Shown piece after piece: positions 29,585 to 38,375 of a stretch of DNA of 64,000 bases (positions are counted from its first letter, which is position 1; the number at the start of each line of letters is the position of its first letter). The position numbers were made by a program, and so were the translations under genes. This DNA comes from Colwellia sp. 39_35_sub15_T18. GTDB taxonomy: Bacteria; Pseudomonadota; Gammaproteobacteria; Enterobacterales; Alteromonadaceae. Where the stretch lies: contig MAAE01000032.1 of assembly GCA_002162675.1 (NCBI GenBank), positions 176,320-240,319 of the forward strand, given 5' to 3'. A model generated the notes under the pieces. The model made no database searches and was not told the origin of the DNA. It worked only from the letters and a program-made list of their open reading frames with translations.

Positions 29585-30748
29585 ATGGCTTTTGACTTTA
29601 TTAATGATAAGTTAGCGCAGCAGCAGTCGCAATCGCGCTATAGGCAACGGGTATGCATACAGCAAAGTAATATAGACTCTACGCATACCGAACCGTTAAT
29701 TATTATTGATGGCAAAAGCTATATTAATTTTTCTTCTAATGATTATTTAGGATTAAATAATCATGCGGATATTAATAAAGCCATGCAAGAGGGCGTAGAT
29801 AAGTTTGGTCTCTCGGGTAGCTCTTCAAACCTTGTTACGGGTTTTCATTATGCCCATCAAGTTTTAGAAGAAACAATTTGTCAGTGGCTAAATAAACCTA
29901 AGTGTTTGTTATTTTCTAGCGGTTTCAGTGCCAATATGGCACTGTTTCAAGCCCTTGGGCAAAATAGCGCCAGCAGTTTTTTTCTTGATAAATTATCTCA
30001 TGCCTCTATGCTTGATGGCGCCTTTTCGAGTAAAGCAATCGTTAAGCGTTTTGCCCATAACGATATCAAGCAATTAGCGACGTTATTGGCTAAGTCTGAC
30101 TCAGCAAACAAACTGATTGCCTCAGAAGGGGTGTTTTCTATGGATGGTGATCAAGCAAAACTGCTTGATTTATCCACTTTAGCGCAGGCGCATGATGCTT
30201 GGTTATATGTAGATGACGCTCATAGCATTGGTGTTATTGGTGAGCAAGGACAAGGCAGTAGTAGCTTTATTGAAACCGACATCAGCATGGCTACTTTTGG
30301 AAAAGCCATTGCCACCAGTGGTGCATTTTTAGCCTGTGATAATACTATGCATGATTACTTAATTAACTTTGCTCGCCATTATATTTATTCAACGGCTATC
30401 TCACCCGCGCTTGCGTGGGCAACCGTGAAAAGTATTGAGTTAATAAAAGCGCAGCAATGGCGTCGTGATAAAATAATTGAGCTTAGTGATTTATTAACGC
30501 ATTTATTAGACCCCAGTATTAATTTGATAAGGTCACAGTCATCTATTCAAGCTATAATCATTGGCGAGGAAAAACAGGCGCTTAAGGTTAGTGAACAAAT
30601 GAAAGATGCAGGCTTTTGGCTTAGTGCTATTCGCCCACCTACGGTTGCCGTAGGTAGCTCAAGGTTACGCGTAACCATTTGTTCTAACCATAACGCCAAT
30701 AATATCAAAGAACTAGCGGATAACTTAAATAAAGTCTTAGCTGGTTAA
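29585..30748 (+). CDS. bioF: 8-amino-7-oxononanoate synthase
   Basis: 387 residues (E. coli 384). PLP enzyme that condenses pimeloyl-ACP or -CoA with alanine. Seen are NFSSNDYLGLNNHADI near residue 49, GSSSNLVTGFHYAHQVLEE near residue 80, VDDAHSIGVIGEQGQG near residue 208 and the PLP Lys in TFGKAIATSGAFL near residue 238. It starts eight bases after the bioB stop with no clear ribosome site, so translation may depend on coupling. Confidence 0.96.
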   Translation: MAFDFINDKLAQQQSQSRYRQRVCIQQSNIDSTHTEPLIIIDGKSYINFSSNDYLGLNNHADINKAMQEGVDKFGLSGSSSNLVTGFHYAHQVLEETICQWLNKPKCLLFSSGFSANMALFQALGQNSASSFFLDKLSHASMLDGAFSSKAIVKRFAHNDIKQLATLLAKSDSANKLIASEGVFSMDGDQAKLLDLSTLAQAHDAWLYVDDAHSIGVIGEQGQGSSSFIETDISMATFGKAIATSGAFLACDNTMHDYLINFARHYIYSTAISPALAWATVKSIELIKAQQWRRDKIIELSDLLTHLLDPSINLIRSQSSIQAIIIGEEKQALKVSEQMKDAGFWLSAIRPPTVAVGSSRLRVTICSNHNANNIKELADNLNKVLAG

Positions 30749-30765
30749 AGTGCAAGAAGGTTTTA

Positions 30766-31563
30766 ATGACCCAACAAAAAAAACAGACCGTTGTTAGAAA
30801 AAAAATAGCCAAAACCTTTGGTTCAGCCAGCCGATCCTATGATGTTTCTGCTCGATTACAACGCTTTTCAGGCAAACATTTGATGCCTTGGTTACCGAAT
30901 AGAAATGATTTGACGGTATTAGATCTTGGCTCAGGTACGGGTTTTTTTACCGACTTACTGGCAGGCTCATACAAAAAAGTGATTGGTTTAGACTTTTCAA
31001 AAGAGATGCTACATTTTGCTGCTCAAGCACGTGATAAAGATATCAGTTGGATTGAAGCCGATGCGCATAAAATCCCTCTGCAAGACAACAGTATCGATCT
31101 TATTTATTCAAATTTAGTGATTCAATGGTGTGAGCCTTTAGATGTCGCCGTTGATGAAATGTTGCGGGTGCTCAAACCTGGTGGTTTGATTATTTTTACT
31201 ACTTTAGTAGACGGCACCTTACATGAGCTTAAATCATCATGGAAACAAGTGGATGATGATCAACATGTTATCGATTTTAAAACGGAAGCTGAATTAGCTG
31301 AGTTCTTCAATCATGACAGGGCCAGTGTTATTGAACATAAATGTCAAGATATAGTGCTTGAATATCAAAATGTTATTCATTTAGCGCGTGAGCTAAAAGG
31401 CCTAGGTGCAAATCATTTGCCGAAAAAACGTAATCGTGGTTTATCCGGTAAAGATAAATGGTTTGCGATGACTGAGCATTATCAAGACTTTCTTGAGCCC
31501 AATGGTATTTATCCTGCAACTTATCGACTGTATTCAGGTTTAGTGGTCAAACGAAATAACTAA
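30766..31563 (+). CDS. bioC: Malonyl-ACP O-methyltransferase BioC
   Basis: 265 residues. BioC methylates malonyl-ACP to start pimelate chain synthesis. The start KKIAKTFGSASRSYDVSARL is typical. SAM motif I is VLDLGSGTGFFTDLL near residue 51, followed by VIGLDFSKEML and the post-II block LIYSNLVIQWCEPLD near residue 110. AGAAGG precedes the start. The bioH esterase partner is not in this window. Confidence 0.94.
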   Translation: MTQQKKQTVVRKKIAKTFGSASRSYDVSARLQRFSGKHLMPWLPNRNDLTVLDLGSGTGFFTDLLAGSYKKVIGLDFSKEMLHFAAQARDKDISWIEADAHKIPLQDNSIDLIYSNLVIQWCEPLDVAVDEMLRVLKPGGLIIFTTLVDGTLHELKSSWKQVDDDQHVIDFKTEAELAEFFNHDRASVIEHKCQDIVLEYQNVIHLARELKGLGANHLPKKRNRGLSGKDKWFAMTEHYQDFLEPNGIYPATYRLYSGLVVKRNN

Positions 31564-31591
31564 TATAACTAACTATAACTAAATAAAGTTG

Positions 31592-31677
31592 TTCACCACC
31601 GAGCCGTGATACTTCACCGATGAGCCTACACAGAGGATTTATTATTCTCTGTGGTAATGTTTTTAAGCTGACTAAAT
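31592..31677 (+). repeat. CACAGAG/CACCGAG dispersed repeat, copy 6
   Basis: TTCACCACCGAGCCGTGATA, then AGCCTACACAGAGGATT, and TTCTCTGTGGTAATGTTTTT with AAGCTGACTAAAT. It lies within the bio operon between bioC and bioD and is more diverged than copies 3 and 4. Confidence 0.8.
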
Positions 31678-31721
31678 ACATAATTAACACCATTAATCGA
31701 CAAACTTAACCGACAAATATT

Positions 31722-32441
31722 ATGAAAAACCTTTTTATAACTGCAACAGACACCGACGCAGGCAAAACCTTTGTCGCCTGTGCAATGACACAAGCACTGA
31801 TCAATACCGGTAAAAAAGTGGCTGTTTACAAGCCAATTGCCGCTGGTTGTCATCGCGAAGGTGACACTTGGATAAATGAAGATGCGCAACTGTTAACTGA
31901 ATTTGCTAATGGTGGGCAAAATATCAACGAAGTAAATCCGATAACCTTTGTTGACGCTATTGCCCCTCATATTGCGGCAAAAAAGGAAAATCTCATCATC
32001 TCTATTGATGAGATAGTGCAAGGTTATGAACAAGTAAAAGTCATCAATGCTGATATTAACATCACTGAAGGGGCAGGCGGTTGGCGCTTACCCTTAACTG
32101 ATAATAACAGTAGTCAGCACAACCTATTTCTGTCTGATTTTGTTAAAACCAGTCAACAAAGTGTTATTTTAGTGGTGAATATGAAGTTGGGCTGCTTAAA
32201 CCATGCGCTGTTAACTTATGAAGCGATTAAAGCCGATGGCTTAACATGTATTGCTTGGATTGCTAATACCGCGTCAAGCCAGCCGATGAATAACTTAGCT
32301 GAAAATATAATCTCACTAGAGCAGTTATTACCCATGCCTAAAATAGCTCAATTAGATTTTTATCATGACTCAGCAATGACTTTACATGATAAAATTTGTG
32401 CTGCCGCCAATGAAATAGACTGCTCCTCTTTAATACTATAA
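31722..32441 (+). CDS. bioD: ATP-dependent dethiobiotin synthetase
   Basis: 239 residues (E. coli 225). It closes the ureido ring of dethiobiotin from DAPA, CO2 and ATP. The P-loop is in FITATDTDAGKTFVACAM (residues 4-21). The substrate Lys region is KVAVYKPIAAGC near residue 33. EGAGGWRLPL near residue 115 and VVNMKLGCLNHALLTYEAI near residue 149 are family blocks. It is separated from bioC by a dispersed repeat of about 85 bp but is likely still in the operon. Confidence 0.95.
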   Translation: MKNLFITATDTDAGKTFVACAMTQALINTGKKVAVYKPIAAGCHREGDTWINEDAQLLTEFANGGQNINEVNPITFVDAIAPHIAAKKENLIISIDEIVQGYEQVKVINADINITEGAGGWRLPLTDNNSSQHNLFLSDFVKTSQQSVILVVNMKLGCLNHALLTYEAIKADGLTCIAWIANTASSQPMNNLAENIISLEQLLPMPKIAQLDFYHDSAMTLHDKICAAANEIDCSSLIL

Positions 32442-32454
32442 TTCATATAAATAC

Positions 32455-32484
32455 TTTGTAGGCGTGAACTTGTTCACGCTTTTT
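32455..32484. repeat. REP-like unit that doubles as the bioD terminator
   Basis: TTTGTAGGCGTGAACTTGTT continues to CACGCTTTTT. The perfect palindrome GCGTGAAC-TT-GTTCACGC is followed by five T, so it has the form of a rho-independent terminator 20 bp after the bioD stop. The leading GTAGGCGTGAA is the REP motif shared with 885-951 and 13026-13086. Confidence 0.72.
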
Positions 32485-32493
32485 CGCTTTAAC

Positions 32494-32916
32494 TTACTTT
32501 TCCAACTCAACCATACAAGCACTAGCAATGAAGCCTGAACGCGTTTTATAGGCCGAGCTTTTACTGACCCGATCATCAATTTGCTTTATCAATAACTCAG
32601 GTAAAGTGACATTGATTTTGTGACTCTTCCCTAAATAAGCCGTTATATCAATATCAACAATCGCCCAAAAAGCTTGTGAATGTGTGTGTGGGTGTTCATT
32701 TTCATACGCCTTTCTATGGTTGTCTATACTCAAAGCGCTAGGAATTTTTTCACCATACTCAGCCAAAATAGCTAGATGTGATTTAATGCTTTGCATTATT
32801 TTTTCTAATCCAACATCAATAGAATTAACATTGACCGAACACCCGGGCAGATCAGGAACTAACACCTGATAAAGGCCATCATTTTTTTCACTCGTAAAAA
32901 CTACCGCGTATTTCAT
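32494..32916 (-). CDS. HicB-family antitoxin-like protein, orphan
   Basis: 140 residues. The N-terminal HicB fold is seen in YAVVFTSEKNDGLYQVLVPD, then LPGCSVNVNSIDVGLEKIMQ with HLAILAEYGEKIP. The C-terminal part (NVTLPELLIKQIDDRVSKS, then RSGFIASAC) is a ribbon-helix-helix, the DNA-binding part of long HicB proteins. HicB normally blocks the HicA mRNA nuclease, encoded just upstream. No HicA frame is visible in 32917-33399 or downstream, so this copy is solitary. Confidence 0.8.
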   Translation of the reverse strand: MKYAVVFTSEKNDGLYQVLVPDLPGCSVNVNSIDVGLEKIMQSIKSHLAILAEYGEKIPSALSIDNHRKAYENEHPHTHSQAFWAIVDIDITAYLGKSHKINVTLPELLIKQIDDRVSKSSAYKTRSGFIASACMVELEK

Positions 32917-32960
32917 ATCTCTTTACTCGTTTTTATCATTTTAGTCATTAATATATCAAT

Positions 32961-33085
32961 TTACCCATGATAACTCTGACAACCCTTTCTTGTCAATTAT
33001 TAATAACCCCGGCAACTCTTGCGCACTTCATTGTCACAACCCCGGTAACTCTATAAGTCTTTGTTGCGGTAACTCCGCTAACCCT
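32961..33085. repeat. Cluster of degenerate short repeats in the 32917-33399 gap
   Basis: AACCCCGG[C/T]AACTCT occurs at 33005 and 33038, 33 bp apart. Related ATAACTCTGACAACCCT is at 32970, and GCGGTAACTCCGCTAACCC at 33066 can form a small hairpin (GCGG/CCGC). The rest of the gap to 33399 is AT-rich, with several TGATCA and AATCAATTG words and no gene seen. Confidence 0.5.
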
Positions 33086-33399
33086 TCATAGGTAGAAGTA
33101 AACGTTCACTCTTTACTACTAAGTTATTTTTAATGGCTAGGTGTTTTAAGCTGTAATGAATAAGGCAACATTTTTAGCGCTAATCAATTGAATAATTAAA
33201 AGAGGAATTTAATACTTCTAGAGTTATAGAATGTATTGGCAGATCTAAAAATTGATCATTATAATAAGATGATGATCAAGAATAATTTTGCATGACCTGA
33301 TCAATCAATGTTAATCAATTGCACTTATTACCTTATATATTTTGACGTTTAATGATTTAAAAACTGAATAAAGTGACAATTATTGTATTAGGAAATTTT

Positions 33400-34536
33400 A
33401 TGAAAGAACTCATTCACGCTAACCCAGAATTACTCATTACCGTTGTTGGTATTGGTGGTTGTGGCTGTAATACAATTAATATGTTGTTTGATAATAATTT
33501 GTCAGAGCGAGTAAATTTAATCGCGGTTAATACTGACTTAGCTGCGTTAAATACTTTGCAAGTTGCAAATAAAATATTAATTGGCGAAACACTGACCAAC
33601 GGTTATGGAGCAGGCTCGGATCCTAATGTTGGCTTGCAAGCGGCACAAGAAAGCGAAGCATTACTGACTAATGCGATAAAAGAAAGTGACATTGTTATTA
33701 TAACTGCTGGTTTTGGTGGTGGTACAGGTACTGGTGCCAGCCCGTTAGTTGCTAAAATTGCCCGTGAATTAAGTATCAATTGCTTAGCCATTGTTACTTT
33801 ACCGTTTGAGTCAGAAGGTCAACGACGAATGGACTTTGCCTTGCAAGGTATTGAAGACATTAAAGAGCCGATACATGCCTATATCACTTTATCAAATGAT
33901 CTTTTATTAGAGGGGTTAGGGGAGAGTGTTGGTTTGTTTTCAGCGTTTAATCAAAGTAATGAAGTATTAAAAAACTTACTTGTTTCTCTTGTACAAATGC
34001 TCACTGAAACAGGCTATGTTAACGTTGATAAAAATGATTTTTCGAGTATTTTATCTTATGAAGGAGAATCTATTCTAGGTGTTGGTAAAGCCGATAATGA
34101 AGAGCGAGCTTTTGATGCTTTGGAACAAGCGCTTAATAATCCTTTAGTGTCCATTGCGAAAATAGACAGCGCTAAGGGGATTATTTTTCAATTATTCTGT
34201 AAGTCTGAACCTAAGCTTTCTACCTATAATGGCTTGATAGATCATATAAGAGAAAAGGTGACGAATAAATCAGTGCTTATTGTGCCTGGCGTTACTCTTG
34301 ACCCTAACTTAGCATCAGAAATTGAAATTTTAATAATTGCCTCGGGTATATCTTCATTGCCCAAAGAGCAAGAGATCATTAATGTCTATAAAAGCGAGGA
34401 TGAAAATTATCTTGATGACGGTTTAGCCTTTGTTGATGGTGACTGTATACATAGCAACGAGCAAGACTATACTGATATACCTGCCATCACTCGCAAGTTA
34501 ATGGCAAATAAAGCGATGGAGACAAAAAATGCTTAA
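33400..34536 (+). CDS. Divergent FtsZ-like GTPase outside the division cluster
   Basis: 378 residues from the ATG at 33400, chosen for TAGGA eight bases upstream; a GTG at 33373 is less likely. The tubulin/FtsZ signature GFGGGTGTGASP is at 105-115. The first glycine loop reads GIGGCGCN at 17-24, with Cys where FtsZ has Gly. The T7 loop NVDKND (208-213) keeps both catalytic Asp. LPFESEGQRRMDFALQGI near 134 matches the FtsZ core. The C-terminal DYTDIPAITRKL (356-367) resembles the FtsZ peptide that binds FtsA and ZipA. No ftsA, ftsQ or lpxC is nearby, so I infer a second, accessory FtsZ. Function unknown. Confidence 0.85.
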   Translation: MKELIHANPELLITVVGIGGCGCNTINMLFDNNLSERVNLIAVNTDLAALNTLQVANKILIGETLTNGYGAGSDPNVGLQAAQESEALLTNAIKESDIVIITAGFGGGTGTGASPLVAKIARELSINCLAIVTLPFESEGQRRMDFALQGIEDIKEPIHAYITLSNDLLLEGLGESVGLFSAFNQSNEVLKNLLVSLVQMLTETGYVNVDKNDFSSILSYEGESILGVGKADNEERAFDALEQALNNPLVSIAKIDSAKGIIFQLFCKSEPKLSTYNGLIDHIREKVTNKSVLIVPGVTLDPNLASEIEILIIASGISSLPKEQEIINVYKSEDENYLDDGLAFVDGDCIHSNEQDYTDIPAITRKLMANKAMETKNA

Positions 34537-34655
34537 TGATGTTTTGAATCTTTGCTTATTCATAAACAAGCCTGCCAGTTATACAAAAACAATTGCATTG
34601 ACCATGAATCGCTCAGGCATCCTGAAACAGACATTTTGAGGGAACATAGCTATAT

Positions 34656-34907
34656 ATGTCAAAACCCAATAAAAAAGGCCCGAGTAAAACCGTTGATATT
34701 TATTGTAAAAATTGTAATAGCAAACTGTTCAAGTATCGTAAAGGTGGTAAGGGAGCATTAGTAAAATGCTTTAAAGAGCGCATTAGTCAAGATTATACCA
34801 AGGTTAGTTGTACTTGCCCTCAGTGTCAGAAAATATTTGCCCGAGATACACTTATTAAAGGCACGCCTGCTTATAAAATGATAGGTGGCAAGGTTTGGTT
34901 TAAGTGA
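34656..34907 (+). CDS. Small zinc-ribbon protein
   Basis: 83 residues. Two CXXC pairs, YCKNCN near residue 16 and CTCPQCQK near residue 53, predict a single zinc ribbon in a basic protein (many Lys). GAGGGAAC lies about 10 bases upstream. The family is common as conserved hypothetical proteins in Vibrio and Alteromonas relatives, possibly nucleic-acid binding. It follows the FtsZ-like gene by 120 bp on the same strand. Confidence 0.7.
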   Translation: MSKPNKKGPSKTVDIYCKNCNSKLFKYRKGGKGALVKCFKERISQDYTKVSCTCPQCQKIFARDTLIKGTPAYKMIGGKVWFK

Positions 34908-35361
34908 TTATTATCGGTATTGCTTTATTAGTGAAGTTGATAGAAGGTTATGCCGTTGATGCTAATACAATACTGACAAAAGCAGGCATTAATCCAAGCA
35001 TGCTTGTCGCCCCTAAAGTCGTTGTTTTTTTCAGCAAGAAATCGCTCTTTTTGGCTTTAAAAACTTGGCAAGTAAAATACGACAAATAATTCAAAAAATG
35101 GAGGGCGAAATTCCTAATCTGGAAAATATCGCCCAGCTGCATTTTATTACGGCTCGAACACTCAGGCGTAAGTTAAAAGAGCAGGGACTGACCTTTCAAC
35201 AAATTGCCAACGAATAATTATGTAAGAAGGCTTTTAATTATTTATCGGCCACTGACTTAAGTATTGAGCAAATATCGTTACGTTTAGGTTATAGCGAGTC
35301 AGCTAGTTTTATTCATGCCTTTAAGCGCTGGACAAGAAAAACGCCAAAACAGTATCGCTAA
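34904..35361 (+). pseudogene. Decayed AraC-family regulator
   Basis: The first frame (34904-35089) reads ALLVKLIEGYAVDANTILTK and GINPSML, the usual start of AraC regulators with an arabinose-binding-type domain. Then the frame shifts. From about 35032 another frame reads KNLASKIRQIIQKMEGEIP, NLENIAQLHFITARTLRRKL and QGLTFQQIANE, hits an in-frame TAA near 35214, and continues FNYLSATDLSIEQISLRLGY and FKRWTRKTPKQYR to 35361. These are the two helix-turn-helix parts of an AraC DNA-binding domain. Most of the ligand-binding domain is missing, so this is a pseudogene with deletion, frameshift and stop. Confidence 0.85.
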
Positions 35362-35415
35362 AAACAATCAAATAAAAAAGTCCCTCAGGTTCACAACACC
35401 AAGGTTATTAAAGCC

Positions 35416-36096
35416 TTACTTAACAAGAACATTAGTTAACCAAGTGCCAATATCATTTAGTTGCTCTGGCAGAACACTGTGCGCCATTGGGTAGGTTTGC
35501 CATTGAGTATTATAACCTTGCTGCATCATTAACTCATTTGCCATTTTTCCTGCTGACATCGGCACAACATCATCTACTTCACCATGGTGTTGTAATACCG
35601 GTGTGTTTTTATTCGCGGCACTCAATTGACTCGGCAATTGATCTTTTATTGGTAAATAACATGACAAGGCTATTATTGCGGCTAATTTTTGTTCAAACCT
35701 TAAGCCGGTAAATAAACTCATCACACCGCCTTGACTAAAACCTACCAAGGTAATGTTACTTGCTGATATGCCATTATCAATTTGCTCCTGAATTAAAGCG
35801 CGCACTAACTCCTCTGATTGAAGTACGCCATCCATATCGGCCCGATTATGCAAATCACTATTTCTAATATCGTACCAAGCGGGCATTGCAAAACCATTGT
35901 TAATACTAACGGGTTGCGTTGGCGCATGAGGAAAAATAAAACGTATGGCATGATCAGAAGGTAAATTTAATGACGGTACTACGGGCGCAAAACCCGCGCC
36001 TGAATCACCCAAGCCATGTAGCCAGATAACACAAGCGGTGGCCGTTTTTGTAGGTTCAATGGTAATGCGATCCAGCAGGGTTGTTAGTTTATTCAT
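35416..36096 (-). CDS. Alpha/beta-hydrolase carboxylesterase (phospholipase/carboxylesterase family)
   Basis: 226 residues. Esterase of the Abhydrolase_2 group, like carboxylesterase 2 of Pseudomonas. The oxyanion region is VIWLHGLGDSGAGFAPVVPS near residue 23. The nucleophile Ser is in LVGFSQGGVMSLFTGL near residue 117. Asp is in HHGEVDDVVP near residue 172 and His in MAHSVLPEQ near residue 205. No signal peptide, so cytoplasmic. Substrate unknown. Confidence 0.93.
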   Translation of the reverse strand: MNKLTTLLDRITIEPTKTATACVIWLHGLGDSGAGFAPVVPSLNLPSDHAIRFIFPHAPTQPVSINNGFAMPAWYDIRNSDLHNRADMDGVLQSEELVRALIQEQIDNGISASNITLVGFSQGGVMSLFTGLRFEQKLAAIIALSCYLPIKDQLPSQLSAANKNTPVLQHHGEVDDVVPMSAGKMANELMMQQGYNTQWQTYPMAHSVLPEQLNDIGTWLTNVLVK

Positions 36097-36476
36097 AATA
36101 TCTCATGGTGTTGGATTTTTAAGCTTAAAATGACAAGCTTTTCAAAGGTTAAATGATCTGGTCAAGCGTTTAAGCCAAATTGTATCATGTTCATTCAAGG
36201 TTCGTTCATCAATTATGACCTGCTTTAATCATTTGTTTTCTATGAATTCTTATACTACTGAACGAATTGCCCCTTGTACTCATTTATATTCCTCAGTATG
36301 CTCAGCGACGGTTCAAGTGAGTTTACCTACTCGTTGGTATTAGATAATTTTTTATCAAAAGGTTGATGTAGAATCTGCGCTACCAAAATAAAGAGTCTTT
36401 CTATAACGCTCATTTTAACTATTGCAATATAAAAATATAAGAATACAACCGCCATTGGCTAATAAGAAGTTATCAA
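36097..36476. other. Intergenic gap, no gene seen
   Basis: AT-rich sequence between the divergent esterase and the DUF482 gene. Short frames are present but none has a convincing ribosome site. I see no tRNA, repeat or clear terminator in it. Confidence 0.5.
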
Positions 36477-37526
36477 TTGAATGCCGACATAAAAATTAAT
36501 TTTATTAATAATATCGATCAAATAAGTGCTAGTCATTGGCAGAATTTAAACAATTCATCTTGTCCTTTTCTTCATTATGATTTTTTTAATGCCCTTGAAA
36601 AAAGCCACTCGGTAAGCGCTCAACAAGGTTGGCAAGCTCATCATTTAGTGGCCATCACTGACAATGAAGTGATGGCTGTTATGCCGATGTATTTGAAAGC
36701 TCATTCTTGGGGCGAGTATGTTTTTGATTGGGATTGGGCTGACGCCTTTAAACGTCATGGCATAGAATATTACCCTAAATTAGTGACCACCATTCCTTTT
36801 ACACCCGTTAGTAGTGATAAATTACTCTCTTCACAACTGCAAATGAATGAATTGTTTGACCCGTTAATAGCGCATTGCCAACAAGAAAATATTAATAGCT
36901 GGCATATTTTGTATTGCAATGAAATAAAAACCGCTTTGCCTGAGGATGTTTATCAACGTAATACCGTGCAATTTCATTGGTTTAATCGTGATTATAAATC
37001 ATTTGATGATTTTCTAAATACCTTCACTTCGCGTAAAAGAAAAAACACGCGTAAAGAGAGACTGTCTATCATCGAGCAAGGTATTAACGTTCGTCAGTTA
37101 AAAAATAATGAAATTACCCAGCAAGATCTTGAGTTCTTTTACTTAACTTATCAACTGACTTATCTAAAGCGAGGTCATCAACCTCACTTAAATTATGAAT
37201 TTTTTAGACAAATATTAGCTAACATGACCGATAATATTTTATTAGTCATTGCCAGTGATGAGCAAGAAGATATTGCTTGTGCGCTATTTTTTTACGACGA
37301 CTCACAATTATACGGTCGATATTGGGGCTGTACTAAACACTATAATAACTTACATTTTGAGCTTTGTTATTATCGAGGTATCGAATTTTGCATTCAAAAC
37401 AAACTAACAAGTTTTAACCCAGGCACCCAAGGTGAACATAAAATTCAACGGGGCTTCGAGCCTGTATTAACGCACTCTTACCACTGGATAAAACATCCGC
37501 CTTTTAAAGCGGCTATCTCTATTTAA
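36477..37526 (+). CDS. DUF482 GNAT-fold (FemAB-like) protein
   Basis: 349 residues with a TTG start; AAGAAG lies about seven bases upstream. The DUF482 (peptidogalycan-related) pattern is seen in HYDFFNALEKSHSV near residue 31, TSRKRKNTRKERLSI near residue 188, and LYGRYWGCTKHYNNLHFELC near residue 280. The family signature FNPGTQGEHKIQRGFEPVLT is near residue 315. These proteins resemble FemAB-type acyltransferases. The reaction is not established. It is followed by the DUF938 gene, about 90 bp downstream. Confidence 0.87.
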   Translation: MNADIKINFINNIDQISASHWQNLNNSSCPFLHYDFFNALEKSHSVSAQQGWQAHHLVAITDNEVMAVMPMYLKAHSWGEYVFDWDWADAFKRHGIEYYPKLVTTIPFTPVSSDKLLSSQLQMNELFDPLIAHCQQENINSWHILYCNEIKTALPEDVYQRNTVQFHWFNRDYKSFDDFLNTFTSRKRKNTRKERLSIIEQGINVRQLKNNEITQQDLEFFYLTYQLTYLKRGHQPHLNYEFFRQILANMTDNILLVIASDEQEDIACALFFYDDSQLYGRYWGCTKHYNNLHFELCYYRGIEFCIQNKLTSFNPGTQGEHKIQRGFEPVLTHSYHWIKHPPFKAAISI

Positions 37527-37615
37527 AACAGTTATCACCATCCAAAGAAATACCGTTAAAATCAATATCGTTCAACAAAAGTAGATTGATAAAACTCATA
37601 AAATTAGGAAATATG

Positions 37616-38218
37616 ATGAATAAACCTTTTTCCCAAGCATGTGAAAATAATAAACAACCAATTTTAAACATTTTGACAACCGTGTTTTCAAGCACTAAAC
37701 ATGTATTAGAGATAGGCTCTGGCACAGGACAACATGCCGTTTTTTTTGGTCAACAATTACCTGACTTAACTTGGCAAACCAGTGATTTGCCAATAAACCA
37801 TCAAGGAATTAACTTGTGGTTAGATGAAGCTGCTTTGGCTAATGTGCAAAGACCCATTGTGATTGATTTAAATAAACCTTGGCCGATGCCTAACAATAAT
37901 CTACCCGTTGATGGCTTATATACCGCTAATACACTGCATATAATAAGTTGGCCATTAGTGGTTAATTTTTTTCAAGGTATTGAGCAAAATTTAGCCCCAA
38001 AAGCTAGCGTTTGTATATACGGGCCTTTCAATTATCAAGGCAAGTTCACCAGCGAAAGCAACGCTAATTTTGATCTATGGCTTAAAGATCGAGATATAAA
38101 TAGTGGCATTCGTGATATAGAAGCAATTTTATTATTGGCAACGTCAGCAGGTCTTACGCTGGTTGACGATCATGCTATGCCAGCCAATAATCGGCTATTG
38201 GTTTTTTCAAAAGCATAA
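37616..38218 (+). CDS. DUF938 SAM-dependent methyltransferase-like protein
   Basis: 200 residues from the ATG at 37616, chosen because AGGAA lies five bases upstream. An in-frame TTG further upstream would add ten unlikely residues. The SAM motif is VLEIGSGTGQHAVFFGQQLP near residue 30. TSDLPINHQGINLWL, DGLYTANTLHIISWP and YGPFNYQGKFTSESNANFD are DUF938 signatures. Substrate unknown. Confidence 0.88.
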   Translation: MNKPFSQACENNKQPILNILTTVFSSTKHVLEIGSGTGQHAVFFGQQLPDLTWQTSDLPINHQGINLWLDEAALANVQRPIVIDLNKPWPMPNNNLPVDGLYTANTLHIISWPLVVNFFQGIEQNLAPKASVCIYGPFNYQGKFTSESNANFDLWLKDRDINSGIRDIEAILLLATSAGLTLVDDHAMPANNRLLVFSKA

Positions 38219-38332
38219 AAATTGCTATCATTTTTTTCTTAAGTTTGTATAAACACTATATTTAGCTGCTATCACTCTATAAAGCTTAGCTATAACAGCG
38301 TAGGATCATAGTACTTTAGATAAAACTAGGTT

Positions 38333-38360
38333 TGCACTTATCCCCATGGCTATAAGTGCA
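38333..38360. other. Inverted repeat just upstream of the HflX-type gene
   Basis: TGCACTTAT (38333-38341) pairs with ATAAGTGCA (38352-38360) around a 10-base loop, 15 bp before the hflX start codon. There is no T run, so it is more likely an operator or leader hairpin than a terminator. No clear ribosome site follows it. Confidence 0.5.
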
Positions 38361-38375
38361 CTAACATAAAAAATT

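Noticed and set aside
32961..33085. A CRISPR array
   Set aside because: The repeats are short, degenerate and few, spacers are not uniform, and no cas gene is present anywhere in the window.
34552..34761. A 69-codon frame between the FtsZ-like and zinc-ribbon genes
   Set aside because: It overlaps the start of the zinc-ribbon gene in another frame, has no clear ribosome site, and the zinc-ribbon frame has conserved CXXC pairs.
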